Positions 36,151 through 47,512 of a DNA stretch of 64,000 nucleotides are shown in pieces. Source of the DNA: Haematobia irritans (Eukaryota; Arthropoda; Insecta; Diptera; Muscidae); the NCBI RefSeq assembly GCF_050003625.1, contig NC_134400.1, forward strand, positions 53,448,066 to 53,512,065, given 5' to 3'. Under the pieces are notes generated by a model that saw only the letters and a list, made by a program, of their open reading frames with translations, was not told the DNA's origin and made no database searches. How positions within the stretch are numbered: the first letter of the stretch is position 1; each line of letters begins with the position of its first letter. The position numbers were made by a program, and so were the translations under genes.

Positions 36151-36916
36151 AACTACCAATGATGAATAAAAAAAGGATAAGTCAAAATGTCCAAACAGTG
36201 GGTTCAAATGAACTACTCTCTATTCCACGTGGTCATAATTTTTATTCACAAAAAACATTGTATTAAGAACTTTCATCATAAGTTTTTATAATAAAGTACT
36301 TTTGCTTAAAGAAAGTTTAATTTTAATGTATGAAAATTTTCATAATAGTAAAACGGTTTGTTGTTCCTTTAATTATTTAATTTCTCTGTACTGTGGAATG
36401 ATTGATTTAAAAATAGTTTAGTCGTCGACATTTTAAAGAGACTGTTAACCAATTTTTATTATCGGGTTTCCCACAAAATAAGCAAGTAAACCAAAATAAT
36501 ACTGACTTTTTAACTTGGTAGGGGTATATAAATCTTATGGTGTTGTAAAAATGAACTAAACTACAATGTTATAGATGAACTAAAATTGAAGAAAATTACA
36601 CGCAAAAAAATAATTCTTTCCTCCCAAACGAAATTTTAGACAAACAAAGTTCGTTTCTCATTTGCTTTTCGCTGTAAGGAAGTGTATTTGGAAGAAAAGT
36701 ATATACTTTTTGTGATAAACGTTTATTCTTTTCCAGGATGTAAAAACAATTTCATAAAGACTAGCTCAAAAAAAACATTATTTTCTTGCTAATTGCATTG
36801 TCCCTCACATCTTTCTCACATCCACGAGGATTTTTAGTTCTTAACACCTTTTCCTGTAATACCAACAATGTAGAAGAAATTATACGATTTTATAATTTTT
36901 TAAATTTTTTTACCTT

Positions 36917-36990
36917 TCGCCTGGACGGAGAATCGAACCGCGGACCATGCACATTGTAAGCCAACACACTAACCACTGAGCTATGTACCT
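36917..36990 (-). pseudogene. tRNA-like unit, minus arm
   Basis: Minus strand: 'ggtacatagctcagtggtta', 'ttggcttacaatgtgcatgg' and B-box-like 'gcggttcgattctcc'. This is the most tRNA-like of the minus-arm units, with a clear A box and B box, but acceptor-stem pairing between 'ggtacat' and the 3' side is poor. Confidence 0.65.
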
Positions 36991-37103
36991 GTTATGGTCA
37001 TCAATTGATAAATATCAATATAAGTTATATTTATATAGCATAGCTTGCGGCGCCCACGAACCGAATAAACAAAGTTTATTTAACAGAAACAAACATTTAG
37101 TTT

Positions 37104-37176
37104 GGCACCGTGGAGCAGTGGTAGCTACGTCCGACTCTCATGCCAAGGGTCGTGGGTTCGAACCCTGCTTCGGCCA
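37104..37176 (+). pseudogene. tRNA-like unit, plus arm
   Basis: Runs from 'ggcaccgtggagcagtgg' through 'ctctcatgcc' to 'gtgggttcgaaccctgc', ending 'ttcggcca'. The B box is canonical. A T-run follows directly at 37180-37190, which could act as a Pol III terminator. Function as a tRNA is doubtful. Confidence 0.65.
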
Positions 37177-39352
37177 AAGTTTTTTTTTTTTTGCTTTTGT
37201 TTTTTTTTTTACATATATTCCAGATATATTCGGAAGATTCCGAAAAAATGTTCAACATTACATTGTACTATATTAAATTTTGAACTGTAAAATGTGTCTT
37301 ATTAAAGACCTAAAGTCAGAAAAGAACAGTGTTTGATATAAACGAAATGGACTGTGTTGTTATTTCAAAAATAACTTTTTTTATTGAAAAAATAAAAATT
37401 TTGTAACAAACGAATTTTTATGGTGATAAAAGTTTAAAATTTTCGAAGCAATTCAAAAAACTCTAACAAAAGAAAAACGTTTTCGGTACACGTTGTCCAA
37501 ACGTTTTTTTTCTTTGCGTGTATAAACTAGACAAGTTGAAAAAAATCTTAAGGGCTAAATCATGGTCAATATTACTACAGTTTAGTTCATTTTCCAATAG
37601 AAAAGGGTTCAGTGTACCGATCGGCTTAGAATTAAATTCTGAGTCGATTTAGCGATGTCCGTCTGTCTGTCTGTCCGTCCGTCCGTCTGTCTGTATATGT
37701 AATTTTGTGCACAAAGTACAGGTCGCAGTTTAAGTCCGATCGTCCTCAAATTTGACATAACGTCTTTCTTCGGGTAGAAGACAATCGCTATTGATTTTGG
37801 AAAAAATCGGTTCAGATTTAGATATAGCTGCCATATATAGTTATCACCGATTTGATCATATTTCACGTATTTATGAACCGACGTTCTTCAAATTTTGTAC
37901 ATCTGAATGTTTTGTCAGTCACGTAAAAACTGCAAAATATCAGCTAAATCGGTTCAGATTTATATATATAGCTCCCATATATATCTTTCGTCCGATTTGG
38001 ACTTATATGGCCCCAAAAGCGAGAGTTTTGCCCTGATTTGCTTCAAATTTTGCACAACGAGTACGTTTGATAGTATCGTTAATTGTGCCAAATTTAGTTG
38101 AAATCGGTTCAGATTTAGATATAGCTCCCCTATATATCTTTCGTCCGATTTTGACTTATATGGCTTCAAAGGCCAGAGTTTTGCCCTGATTTGATTAAAA
38201 TTTTGTACAAGGAGTACGTTTAATAGTATCGTTAATTGTGCCAAATTTAGTTGAAATCGGTTCAGATTTAGATATAGCTCCCATATATATCTTTCGACCG
38301 ATTTGGACTTATGTGGCCCCAAAAGCCAGAGTTTTGCCCTGACTTGCTTCAAATTTTGCACAACAAGTACGTTTAATAGTATCGTTAAGTGTGCTTAATT
38401 TGGTTAAAATCGGTTCCGATTTAGATATAGCTCCCATATATATCTTTCTTCCGATTTGGATTTATATGGCCTCAAAAGCCAGAGTTTTGCCCTGAGTTGC
38501 TTGAAATTTTGCACAAGGAGTACGTTTTATAGTATCATTAATTGTGCAAAATTTAGTCGGTTCAGATTTAGATATAGCTCCCATATATATCATTCGCCCG
38601 ATTTGGACTAATATGCCCACAGAGGCAAAAGTGCTACTCTGATTTACGTGAAATTTTGCAGAGGAAGTATAATTGAACTTGAAACTTTGCACAGGCAGAA
38701 GAATTAAGGTTCTGCATATGCGTGATTATTTTGGTTGAAATCGGTTCAGATTTTGATATAGCTCCCATATATATCTTTCGCCCGATTTTCCGTCATATGA
38801 CCACAGAGGTCAAAGTTGTTATCCGATTTACGTGAAATTTTGCACAGGGAGTAGATTCAACATAGTAACTATGCATGTGAAATTTGATTGCAATCGGTTC
38901 AGATTTCGATATGGATTCCATATATATGTTTTTCCGATTTAGGCAAAACTGGCCGAAATACCTACATTTTCCTTATCAAATCGCCACTGCTAAGTCGAAA
39001 ACTTATCAAAATGGCTCAAATTTTCCTACTACTCTATTACACATCTATCGACCGATAAATCATAAATACACTTTTGCGAAGTTGCCCCAATTGGTCCATA
39101 TTTAAATGTTTCCTATATTTTTTTACTAACATTGTGTTCCACCTCAGCGCATTAGCCGACTTAAATGTAAAATCTATAAGTATTGCAGAACTCTGTACAG
39201 ATCTGCTCAGATATACAGAATATATGTGTATGGATTCATATAGCATCCAACACATTGGAAGGATTTGATATGGTATCGAAAATGTGGACTTACAAAGTGG
39301 TGAAGGGTATAAAATAGTCGGCCCCGCCCGACTTTAGACTTTCCTTACTTGT

Positions 39353-39977
39353 TTTTATTTTTAGGATGATATTTTAGTGTTTTTCTTCGACAAAAAATAT
39401 AAATAATTTTTCATTGTCAAATAAAAAAAATTGACAATCAAAAATATTCCCCATAACATTTGGTCATAGACCAAGGAAGGTATAGACAACGAAAGTGAAT
39501 TCAAAGCGCTGCAGTTTGTCTGCACACCGTAGATGGCTCTTTTTCGTCTGCAATTGAGTGATTTTTTTAATTCAGCTTTAATTTGTTTTCTTGATGAAAC
39601 ACCAAATATTGTAAAAGCATATAAAATTCTATACATCCACACCTTTTTTGTAATGCAAATTGACTCATTTGTACGGTAATTCTCGTTGTCCAAAAAGAAA
39701 TTGAGTCACTTGACTGCGCAATTCAGTGGAATGACTGCGCACTGCAAATAAACAAAACCATGGTTAATTATCAAGGTATGTCTCTATTTTAATTGGTATA
39801 AATATGATTTGGTTAGTGCAACCGTATGCTTATGATGAGTACTGAATGAAAGTTACAAAATGTTTTCTTGGTAGGTTGTACCAACCAATTTCCAATAAAA
39901 TCATTCACAGTAGAAGCATTTGGTTAGCCCAATCATTTGTCTATTATCACAAATAACATTTTCTTGGTACTGCTGCC
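39353..39977. other. Low-repeat stretch, no gene recognised
   Basis: A minus-strand frame of 110 codons (39361-39693) shows no recognisable domain, and its composition resembles non-coding AT-rich DNA. Nothing else was seen. Confidence 0.4.
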
Positions 39978-40690
39978 AAATGGTCTTAGGAATAGAACCA
40001 ATATTGTAAACACAGGATATTTGTTGATACATTTACTATTTCGTTACATTATTAGAATTTTCATTATTAAAACCGATTGCCAACCAATCTCTTCTCTGTG
40101 TGTATTAACTTTTCCATTTAATAATATTTGCTTACAAATTTTCTCTTCTTGGTCTTGTTGAAATTCGCACTGAAAACAATATTTACGTGATATTAAAGAT
40201 TATGCAACCTAAATTTTACGATGCGAAATTTACAAAATATTAAGGACAAATTTCTTTAAAATAATCAAATTTTAATTAAATTAAAGTTTAAGTATTTGAT
40301 TCAAAAATTTTTTCCTTAAATTTAGGACACAAATTTAAAAATTTTGCGTCCCTCCGTTAAAGTCGCATGTCTTTGAACTAAGGCTAATTTTCCTTAAAAT
40401 AAAGGAAACATTTTTGATTTAAAGAAATTGTCCTTAAATTAACTGAAATATTGAATATTTAGATTAAAGATAAAAACGCTTCAAATATAGGCTAAGACTT
40501 AACATATTTTGAGGATTTAGCACCTTTGGTTTAAAGTTTTTTTGGAACTAAGAAAACATTTTTTACTTTGAATTATCCGTTATAATTTGGATTTTTAAAA
40601 TGACATTTGTTTATATTTATTAATATATCGCGAAAAGGAATTGAAATTCGATTAATGAGATCTATATTATAATTTTCATTTTATTGATCC

Positions 40691-41094
40691 TAGGTTAGCT
40701 TAGGTTAAAGTGGCAACCCGATTAAGTTTCAGGCTCATTTAGACTATTCAGTCCATTGTGATACCACATTAACTAAAAGTACCTATTACATATGGGCACT
40801 TCTAGTCTTAACCACTGAACCTTCTCTATTATATACTTTTGTGGAACCAACCAGATTGCTCCAAAAACATTAACAAACTGCTTAAGTTAAAGTTTTCCAG
40901 GTCAGCCAGTAATCTAAAGCTATATGCTCCTAAAATTCGCTTACGCCTTACACAAAAAGCAGGACACTCACACAAGAGGTGTTTAATTGATTCCTTTTCC
41001 TCCACATCATGACAGCTTATACAATAGTCATTATACTTTGCACCTATAGTTTTTGCAAATTCGCCTATCAGGCAGCGACCCGTTAGCAGATATC
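40691..41094 (-). pseudogene. LINE 3'-end fragment
   Basis: Matches 4595-5000 of the RNase-H LINE, including the Cys/His region and 3' UTR, at high similarity. Only the last ~400 bp are present. The neighbouring TTTAAGG-word element is interrupted by it. Confidence 0.8.
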
Positions 41095-41799
41095 GTAAAT
41101 GGTCTTAGGAATAGAACCAATATTGTAAACACAGAATATTTGTTGATACATTTACTATTTCGTTACATTATTAGAATTTTCATTATTAAAACCGATTGCC
41201 AACCAATCTCTTCTCTGTGTGTATTAACTTTTCCATTTAATAATATTTGCTTACCAATTTTCTCTTCTTGGTCTTGGTGAAATTCGCACTGAAAACAATA
41301 TTTACGTGATATTAAAGATTATGCAACCTAAATTTTACGATGCGCAATTTACAAAATATTAAGGACAAATTTCTTTAAAATAATCAAATTTTAATTAAAT
41401 TAAAGTTTATAGTATTTGATTCAAAAATGTTTTTCTTAAAGTCGCATGTCTTTGAACTAAGGCTAATTTTCCTTAAAATAAAGGCAACATTTTTGATTTA
41501 AAGAAATTGTCCTTAAATTAACTGAAATATTGAATCTAGAGATTAAAGATAAAAACGCTTCAAATATAGGCTAAGACTTAACATATTTTGAGGATTTAGC
41601 ACCTTTGGTTTAAAGTTTTTTTTTTTGGAACTAAGAAAACATTTTTTACTTTGAATTATCCGTTATAATTTGGATTTTTAAAATGACATTTGTTTATACG
41701 TGAATAGATTTATTAATATATCGCGAAAAGGATTTGAAATTCGATAAATGAGATCTATATTATAATTTTCATTTTATTGATCCTAGGTTAGCTTAGGTT

Positions 41800-42027
41800 A
41801 AGTTTCAGGCTCATTTAGACTATTCAGTCCATTATGATACCACATTAACTAAAAGTACCTATTACATATGTGCACTTCTAGTTTTAACCGCAGAACCTTC
41901 TCGATTATTTTCTTCTGTTGAACCAACCAGATTGTTCCAAAAACATTAGCAGACTGCTTAAGTCAATGTTTTCCAGATCCGCCAGTAATCTAAAGCTATA
42001 TGCCCCTAAAATTGGTTTACGCCTTAC
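41800..42027 (-). pseudogene. LINE 3'-end fragment, duplicated copy
   Basis: Second copy of the LINE tail in the tandem duplication, starting 'agtttcaggctcatttagac' and breaking off near 42027, where TTTAAGG-element sequence resumes. Confidence 0.7.
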
Positions 42028-42322
42028 ACAAATTCAGGATTTAAACCGAGGTATGTCGCTGAAAAATTTCTTTATATTAAAGAAGTCGCATCTTTGGTTC
42101 GGAATCAATACCAAAATCCTTAAAGGTAGATTAAAATCTTTGGATTCAAGTAAACTTTTTTTAGTGCGGAATCGGTCTTGCTATTTCCATTATTTCTTTT
42201 GTTGAATTCCGAACGAAATGAGTTATTGAAATATTGTTTTCATTTCCGATTATATAAATATATATCCCTTATATGGGAGAAGTTATAAGACCCTTCTGTC
42301 TGTCAATTGTAATTACTCTACA

Positions 42323-42953
42323 CACTGAAAAAATATTTACGTGATATTAAAGATTACGCAACCTAACTTTTAAAATGCGAAATTCACAAAATATTAAGGA
42401 CAAATTTCTTTAAAAAAAATGAAATTTTAATTAAAATAAAGTTTATAATCTTTGCTTAAAAAAAATTTTTTCATTAAATTTAGGACACAAATTTTGTAAA
42501 TTTGCGTCCCTCCGTTAAAGTCGCATATCTTTGAACTAAGGCTAATTTTCCTTAATGTAAGGAAACACATTTTTAATTTAAAGAAATTGTCCTTAAATTA
42601 ACTGAAATATTGAAATTTTAGATTTAAGATAAAAACGCTTCAAATTTGGTTTTAAGTTTTCTTGGAATTAAGAAAACATTTTTCACTTTGAAGTATCCGT
42701 TATAATTTGGATTTTTAAACTGGCATTTGTTTGTACGTGAGTACCTTTATTAATAAACCGCGAAAAGAGGATGAAAATTTGATAAATGAAATCTGTATCC
42801 TAATTTTAATTTTATTGGTCCTAGATTTAAAGCCAGATATGTCGCTAAAAATTTCTTTGTTTTAAAGAAGCCGCATCTCTGGCTCAGAATCAATAGCAAA
42901 ATCCTTAAGGGAAGACCAAAATCTTTGGATCCATGTAAACTTTTTTTTGAGTG
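42323..42953. mobile_element. TTTAAGG-word element, complete
   Basis: Left end CACTGAAAAAATATTTACG and right end (complement) CACTCAAAAAAAAGTTTACA. Interior words 'ttaagga', 'tccttaaatt' and 'ctttgaactaagg' occur in both orientations. 631 bp and non-coding. The target duplication is not clear. Confidence 0.65.
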
Positions 42954-43210
42954 CAGGTTTCAATAATGGAATTATCGCTCTGACATTGAGCACGGATTCA
43001 TTTTTTGTCTGCACGCAAGTAAAATATGGGCTATAACGTTCCAATAGTGGGATTCTGTATTCAATTTTAACGATGAATCGCATCGTTAAAAGGGATAACA
43101 AAAAATAACAACCAAGCTATTCGGCAATCGTTTTAAACTACATTTCCAATCGTTTAAAATCAGCTGTGTTGTTTTCTTTGCAGATAACAATCAATACATC
43201 ATTAAGTATA

Positions 43211-44142
43211 GGGTGATTCTTTTGAGGTTAGGATTTTCATGCATTAGTATTTGACAGATCACGTGGGATTTCAGACATGGTGTCAAAGAGAAAGATGCTC
43301 AGTATGCTTTGACATTTCATCATGAATAGACTTACTAACGAGCCACAACGTCGAATTTTCAGTGAATGGGCCCTAGAAAAGTTGGCAGAAAATCCGCTTT
43401 TTTATCGACAAATTTTGTTCAGCGATGAGGCTCATTTCTGGTTGAATGGCTACGTAAATAAGCAAAATTGCCGCATTTGGAGTGAAGAGCAACCAGAAGC
43501 CGTTCAAGAACTGCCCATGCATCCCGAAAAATGCACTGTTTGGTGTGGTTTGTACGCTGGTGGAATCATTGGACCGTATTTTTTCAAAGATGCTGTTGGA
43601 CGCAACGTTACGGTGAATGGCGATCGCTATCGTTCGATGCTAACAAACTTTTTGTTGCCAAAAATGGAAGAACTGAACTTGGTTGACATGTGGTTTCAAC
43701 AAGATGGCGCTACATGCCACACAGCTCGCGATTCTATGGCCATTTTGAGGGAAAACTTCGGAGAACAATTCATCTCAAGAAATGGACCGGTAAGTTGGCC
43801 ACCAAGATCATGCGATTTGACGCCTTTAGACTATTTTTTGTGGGGCTACGTCAAGTCTAAAGTCTACAGAAATAAGCCAGCAACTATTCCAGCTTTGGAA
43901 GACAACATTTCCGAAGAAATTCGGACTATTCCGGCCGAAATGCTCGAAAAAGTTGCCCAAAATTGGACTTTCCGAATGGACCACCTAAGACGCAGCCGCA
44001 GTCAACATTTAAATGAAATTATCTTCAAAAAGTAAATGTCATGGACCAATCTAACGTTTCAAATAAAGAACCGATGAGATTTTGCAAATTTTATGCGTTT
44101 TTTAAAAAAAAAAAGTTATCAAGCTCTTAACAAATCACCCTT
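43211..44142 (+). mobile_element. DD41D (rosa-like) transposon, internally deleted, copy 1
   Basis: Short inverted ends GGGTGATT (left) and AATCACCC (right) are flanked by TA at 43209-43210 and 44143-44144. At 932 bp it is shorter than an autonomous member would be, because the 5' part of the transposase is missing. A nearly identical inverted copy is at 61930-62862. Confidence 0.85.
43322..44035 (+). CDS. DD41D transposase, catalytic domain only
   Basis: A transposase of the Tc1/mariner superfamily, intact over 237 codons. Catalytic residues are visible: Asp in 'LFSDEAHFW', Asp in 'WFQQDGATCHTA' and Asp in 'LTPLDYFLWG', with 41 residues between the last two, the DD41D spacing of the rosa family. 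Members normally have roughly 100 more residues N-terminally holding two HTH motifs for binding the inverted repeats; here the frame starts 'MNRLTNEPQRRIFSEWALEK', about 33 residues before the first Asp. An in-frame internal deletion after the start region is inferred. The protein could fold as a catalytic domain but should not recognise its ends unaided. Confidence 0.85.
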   Translation: MNRLTNEPQRRIFSEWALEKLAENPLFYRQILFSDEAHFWLNGYVNKQNCRIWSEEQPEAVQELPMHPEKCTVWCGLYAGGIIGPYFFKDAVGRNVTVNGDRYRSMLTNFLLPKMEELNLVDMWFQQDGATCHTARDSMAILRENFGEQFISRNGPVSWPPRSCDLTPLDYFLWGYVKSKVYRNKPATIPALEDNISEEIRTIPAEMLEKVAQNWTFRMDHLRRSRSQHLNEIIFKK

Positions 44143-44144
44143 TA

Positions 44145-44519
44145 CAAAGATTATAGATTTGACGAAGATAGGAAATTGGCTTGCGTCATACCAACTGTTG
44201 CATTTACCAGATTAGTTTAATACATGTTTGTAGTCGCAGTCAGTGTTGCTAGTATTGGTGATTTTTTCCATGAATGGGGACGACATTTTTGAGTTGAGGT
44301 ATTTCCAAACATTTGGCGATTTTGGTAAGGATTTTTCGAACAAGCCGGATTTTACTGCAAATCAGATTCTTCAATTCACACGGAATTTATGCAGAAAATA
44401 CACTGCATATGTATAGTAAATTATAAACATTTAACACAGTGAAATATTCGTCTAACAATCCATATTCTTTCATAATCGTAATGATATTCTTATTGAAGTA
44501 GGACTTTTAGATGATGTAG
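44145..44519. other. Spacer, nothing recognised
   Basis: Mixed-composition sequence with no frame or repeat recognised. Confidence 0.4.
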
Positions 44520-44790
44520 GGTACACTCAAAAAAGTTTACTTGGATCCAAAGATTTTGACCTTCCCTTAAAGATTTTGCTATTGATACTGAGCCAAAGAT
44601 GCGGCTTCTTTAAAATAAAGAAATTTTTTAGCGACCTATCTGGCTTTAAATCTAGGACCAATAAAATTAAAATAAGGATACAGATCTCATTTATCAAACT
44701 TTCTTTCTCTTTTCGCGGTTTATTAATAAAGGCACTCACGTACAAACAAATGCCAGTTTAAAAATCCAAATTATAACGGATACTTCAAAG
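44520..44790. repeat. TTTAAGG-word element end fragment, inverted
   Basis: Begins 'cactcaaaaaagtttacttg', the complement of the right end of 42323-42953, and follows its last ~270 bp. Confidence 0.7.
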
Positions 44791-45556
44791 TAAACAACTA
44801 TATATTGCGTAGAAACTTCTACTAAAGACAGTTAGTCCATGCTGAATATATATTAGACAAAAGAAAGGTCGATTAAATACGTATATATTCACTTCTTGAC
44901 CGGTATACATAGGGAAGAAATAATTACGAACCGATATGAACTTTTGTGCGGTAATTATAGAGCCAGCATTGAAATATGGGGGTCGCTTCATATGGGGGTT
45001 ATATACAATTATGAACACGAGTCTATCAAAAATGGCAGATTTTTTACTGTTTAGTAGATTGGTAGAATTCTTGATGTCTTTTCCTCTGTTGGTTAAGCTA
45101 CACTTGTAGTTTAGTTAATGCATGGTTTTAAGCTGAAATCAAAAACAACAAAAACGTTTTGAAAGATTTTGCAAATATTCCTCTCCAACTAAGAGGTGTT
45201 TCATAAGTTTTCTTTAGAAATAACATGTTGACAAAATTTTCTACAGAATTAAAATTCTGGCAACATTTTCTATAGAAATAAAATTTAGACAAAATTTTCT
45301 ATAGAAACAAATTTTTGACAAAATTTTCTATAGAAATTATATTTTGATAAAATTTCCGAAAGAAATAAAATGTTGACAAAATTTTCTATAGAAATAAAAT
45401 TTTGACAACATTTTCTATAGAAATGAAATTTTGACAAAATTTTCTATACCAGGGCGGTTCGGAAACTTCTTAGCCTATCAATGAAAGAGAATAGTTAGTT
45501 TTTCAAAAATATTTTTATTTTTCAATATAATCTCCTGAAACTTCAATACATTTAGT

Positions 45557-46070
45557 CTAATGCTTTTCTAGCAATTCTATCCCTTGATTAAAACAGTTTT
45601 CCTCAAGGTCTTCAAAATAGTGGTTTACAACTGTAATTGCATCTTTATTTGAGGTAAAACGCTTGCCAGCAAGGAATTTCTTTAGATTTGGGAATAAGTA
45701 AAAGTCGCTGGGAGCTAAATCAGGAGAATAAGGTGGGTGGTCAATCAACTCGTACTTTAATTCGTTGATTTTAGCCATTGTTAAAACACTCTTGTGCGCT
45801 GGTGCGTTGTCTTGATGAAATATTTTTTGTGTTGTAAGCCAGGACGTTTTTTCGAATTTGTAAATTTAATTGATCCAAAAGGTTGCAATAGTACTCTGAA
45901 TTTATTGTTTTACCCTTTTGCAGATAGTCAATCAATAAAATACCTTGGAAGTCCCAAAAAACCGTTGCTATAACCTTGCCTGCCAATTGAATTGTTTTTG
46001 CCTTCTTTGGGCACTTCCTCCAGCTTCAGTCCATTGTTTGGATTGTTCTTTTGTCTCTGGAGTATACACA
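45557..46070 (-). pseudogene. mariner transposase, C-terminal half
   Basis: Minus-strand frames give 'AGKVIATVFWDFQGILLIDY', then the second catalytic Asp in 'FHQDNAPAHKS' and the third in 'YSPDLAPSDFYLF', with exactly 34 residues between them (DD34D). A frameshift separates the two parts near 45775. It normally performs cut-and-paste transposition at TA. The first catalytic region, intact in copy 2 as 'ITVDETWIHHY', is deleted here. Confidence 0.85.
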
Positions 46071-46076
46071 GATAAA

Positions 46077-47148
46077 AATAAGTTTGAGAACCAATAACTT
46101 TTGTTGGAAAACCAATAACAAAATTTGTTAATTTTCCTGCAACAAACTAATTTGTACTTTTAATAACCATTATTACAAAAAAGTTGTTAGCAATCGTTAC
46201 CATCAGAAGGCAACAAATAATTTGTGTTCTCAATAACATAATTTGTAAGTAAATTGTTGAGCATCCAACAGTTCAAAATATTTGTTGTTGAACGTTACTT
46301 TTAATCCTCAACAAATATTTTTGAATTTGAACGAAAAAAATTGTATGTGGTTTGTCAATGACCTGTAACAAATTTATTGGTGTATTGACAACAAATTAAA
46401 TTGAAATTGACAGAATTATTGCACCAAAATTGCAAAATTGCCGGATCAATTTTGGAGATATTTTGTTAAGTACACACAGAGAATGAATATGACAAAATGC
46501 TATTTTTGGACGGGGAACATGTAACATTTTTGTGTCGAAAATCCTATACTCAGTTTTGTAAATGTATGACGATTTTAAATTTGAGTAGTCCAGGGTCTAG
46601 CAAGCATTTTGACATCTTTTTGCCTAGTGAAATATATTCTAGTTAATTAGAATTGTAATAACTCTAATCCCGATATTAATACGGTTTTATTAATTATCTC
46701 ATACAACAAACACATTTAACTACCAAATTTGAAAAATATAAATTTTTTACAGGCATGCTTTTCTGTATTCTCTGATGAATGAGCTTTTGTGTATTCTCTG
46801 ATGAATGAGCTCTTTGCTTGCTATCATACACGTGCATGTGCTCATACTCATTTTGTTCTAACGGTATTCTTCGCATACTTCTTTTAGCTTCGTACATGTT
46901 TCCAACGATGTGCGCGTAACCAGTCTTGTATTTTTGTTTTTGTTTTCATATCGGTAGCAGTCAACTAATTTCGCAACAAAACAATTTGTTGAAAATTCAG
47001 AATGTTTCTATTATTTCCTCTGTCAAGCATCTACAAACACATTTCAACAACAAATGTCTCATATTCAATAGACAAATTTGTTGAGCATCAGCAGATTTTA
47101 CATACAAATAAAGTTGTTAATATTTATTTGCAGTTATTTTTTTGTGTG
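46077..47148. mobile_element. TA-flanked CACAGATAAAA element with AACAAATTTGTT words
   Basis: Left end CACAGATAAAAATAAG and right end (complement) CACACAAAAAAATAAC, with TA at 46075-46076 and 47149-47150. The empty site is seen in mariner copy 2 at 53681-53695 ('gagtatagtggtgg'). Subterminal parts are arrays of 'aacaaatttgtt'-type words; the centre (46440-46960) is ordinary sequence. No transposase. Confidence 0.8.
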
Positions 47149-47165
47149 TAGTGGTGGTGGATCCG

Positions 47166-47512
47166 GGAGCCACCGTGGTGCAATGGTTAGCATGCCCGCC
47201 TTGCATAACATACACAAGGTCGTGGGTTCGATTCCTGCTTCGACCGAACACCAAAGAGTTTTTCAGCGGTGGATTATCCCACCTCAGTAATGCTGGTGAC
47301 ATTTCTGAGGGGTTCAAAGTTTCTCTAAGTGGTTTCACTGCAATGTGGAACGCCGTTCGGACTCGGCTATAAAAAGGAGGTCCCTTGTCATTGAGCTTAA
47401 CATGGCAGCACTCAGTGATAAGAGAGAAGTTCACCAATATGGTATCACAATGGACTGAATAGTCTAAGTGAGCCTGATACATCGGGCTGCCACATAACCT
47501 AACCTAACCTAC
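47166..47512 (+). mobile_element. tRNA-derived SINE with LINE-like 3' tail
   Basis: The head contains an A box in 'tggtgcaatggttagcatg' and a B box in 'gtgggttcgattcc', typical of Pol III SINEs. The body is unique. The last ~75 bp ('ggtatcacaatggactgaat', 'agtctaa', 'gagcctga', 'tcgggctgccac') match the 3' UTR of the RNase-H LINE at 4591-4665 (minus strand). It ends in three TAACC repeats. No target duplication is visible; the flanking mariner has lost about 320 bp here. Confidence 0.85.

Larger units (their letters stand above)
36599..37520. mobile_element. TA-flanked element with divergent tRNA-like pair (copy 4)
   Basis: Left end CACGCAAAAAAATAATTC and right end (complement) CACGCAAAGAAAAAAAACG, with TA at 36597-36598 and 37521-37522. 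'Cccaaacg' words are near both ends. The interior matches the tRNA-like core of 24212-26738 and 28604-29530. This copy has the best-defined borders of that group. Confidence 0.75.
33835..37614. mobile_element. 3.8-kb TA-flanked CACAGAAAA element with exon-like modules
   Basis: Left end CACAGAAAAAAAAGTG after TA (33833-33834), right end 'aaaagggttcagtg' before TA (37615-37616). The host S1 sequence 'ttttagta / ccgatcggc' is rejoined across it, as seen intact at 58979-58999 (reverse). It shares 'tagttcatttttcgta' words and a GT-rich centre with 18571-21228. It contains a splice-module array (34890-36150), a piggyBac-like MITE and a nested CATATT-type element. Confidence 0.7.
33738..39352 (-). 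mobile_element. S1 GTCY element, interrupted by a 3.8-kb insertion
   Basis: Left end 'ttcaccactactgtggtgca' plus 'cagggtata' at about 33750. After the insertion (33835-37614) the GTCTGTC/GTCC tract appears at 37659-37692. Then come units marked 'gatatagctcccatatatat' near 38105, 38273, 38425, 38573 and 38758, and finally the hairpin end 'cggccccgcccgac' and 'ttccttacttgttt'. Frames such as 37960-38361 follow the repeat period. Confidence 0.8.
39978..42027. repeat. Tandem duplication, period ~1119 bp
   Basis: The block beginning 'aaatggtcttaggaatagaa' at 39978 restarts at 41097. Each unit contains the same 74-75-codon frame, a TTTAAGG-word element body, and a LINE 3'-end fragment. The second unit has small deletions and ends in the LINE fragment near 42027. 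It is a segmental duplication, not two insertions, because element-LINE junctions are repeated. Confidence 0.85.
40170..42165. mobile_element. TTTAAGG-word element, interrupted and duplicated
   Basis: Left end 'cactgaaaacaatatttacg' at 40170 (repeated at 41290) and right end '..gtaaacttttttt' near 42150. The interior repeats 'ccttaaatt', 'tttaagg' and 'aaggaaa' words. A complete relative is at 42323-42953. Confidence 0.6.

Noticed and set aside
36917..37176. Functional tRNA genes
   Set aside because: A and B boxes are present, but acceptor-stem pairing is weak, copies are diverged, and they occur within repeated elements.
39361..39693. 110-codon minus-strand frame
   Set aside because: No recognisable domain. 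It lies between repeats, and a single frame of this size is expected by chance.
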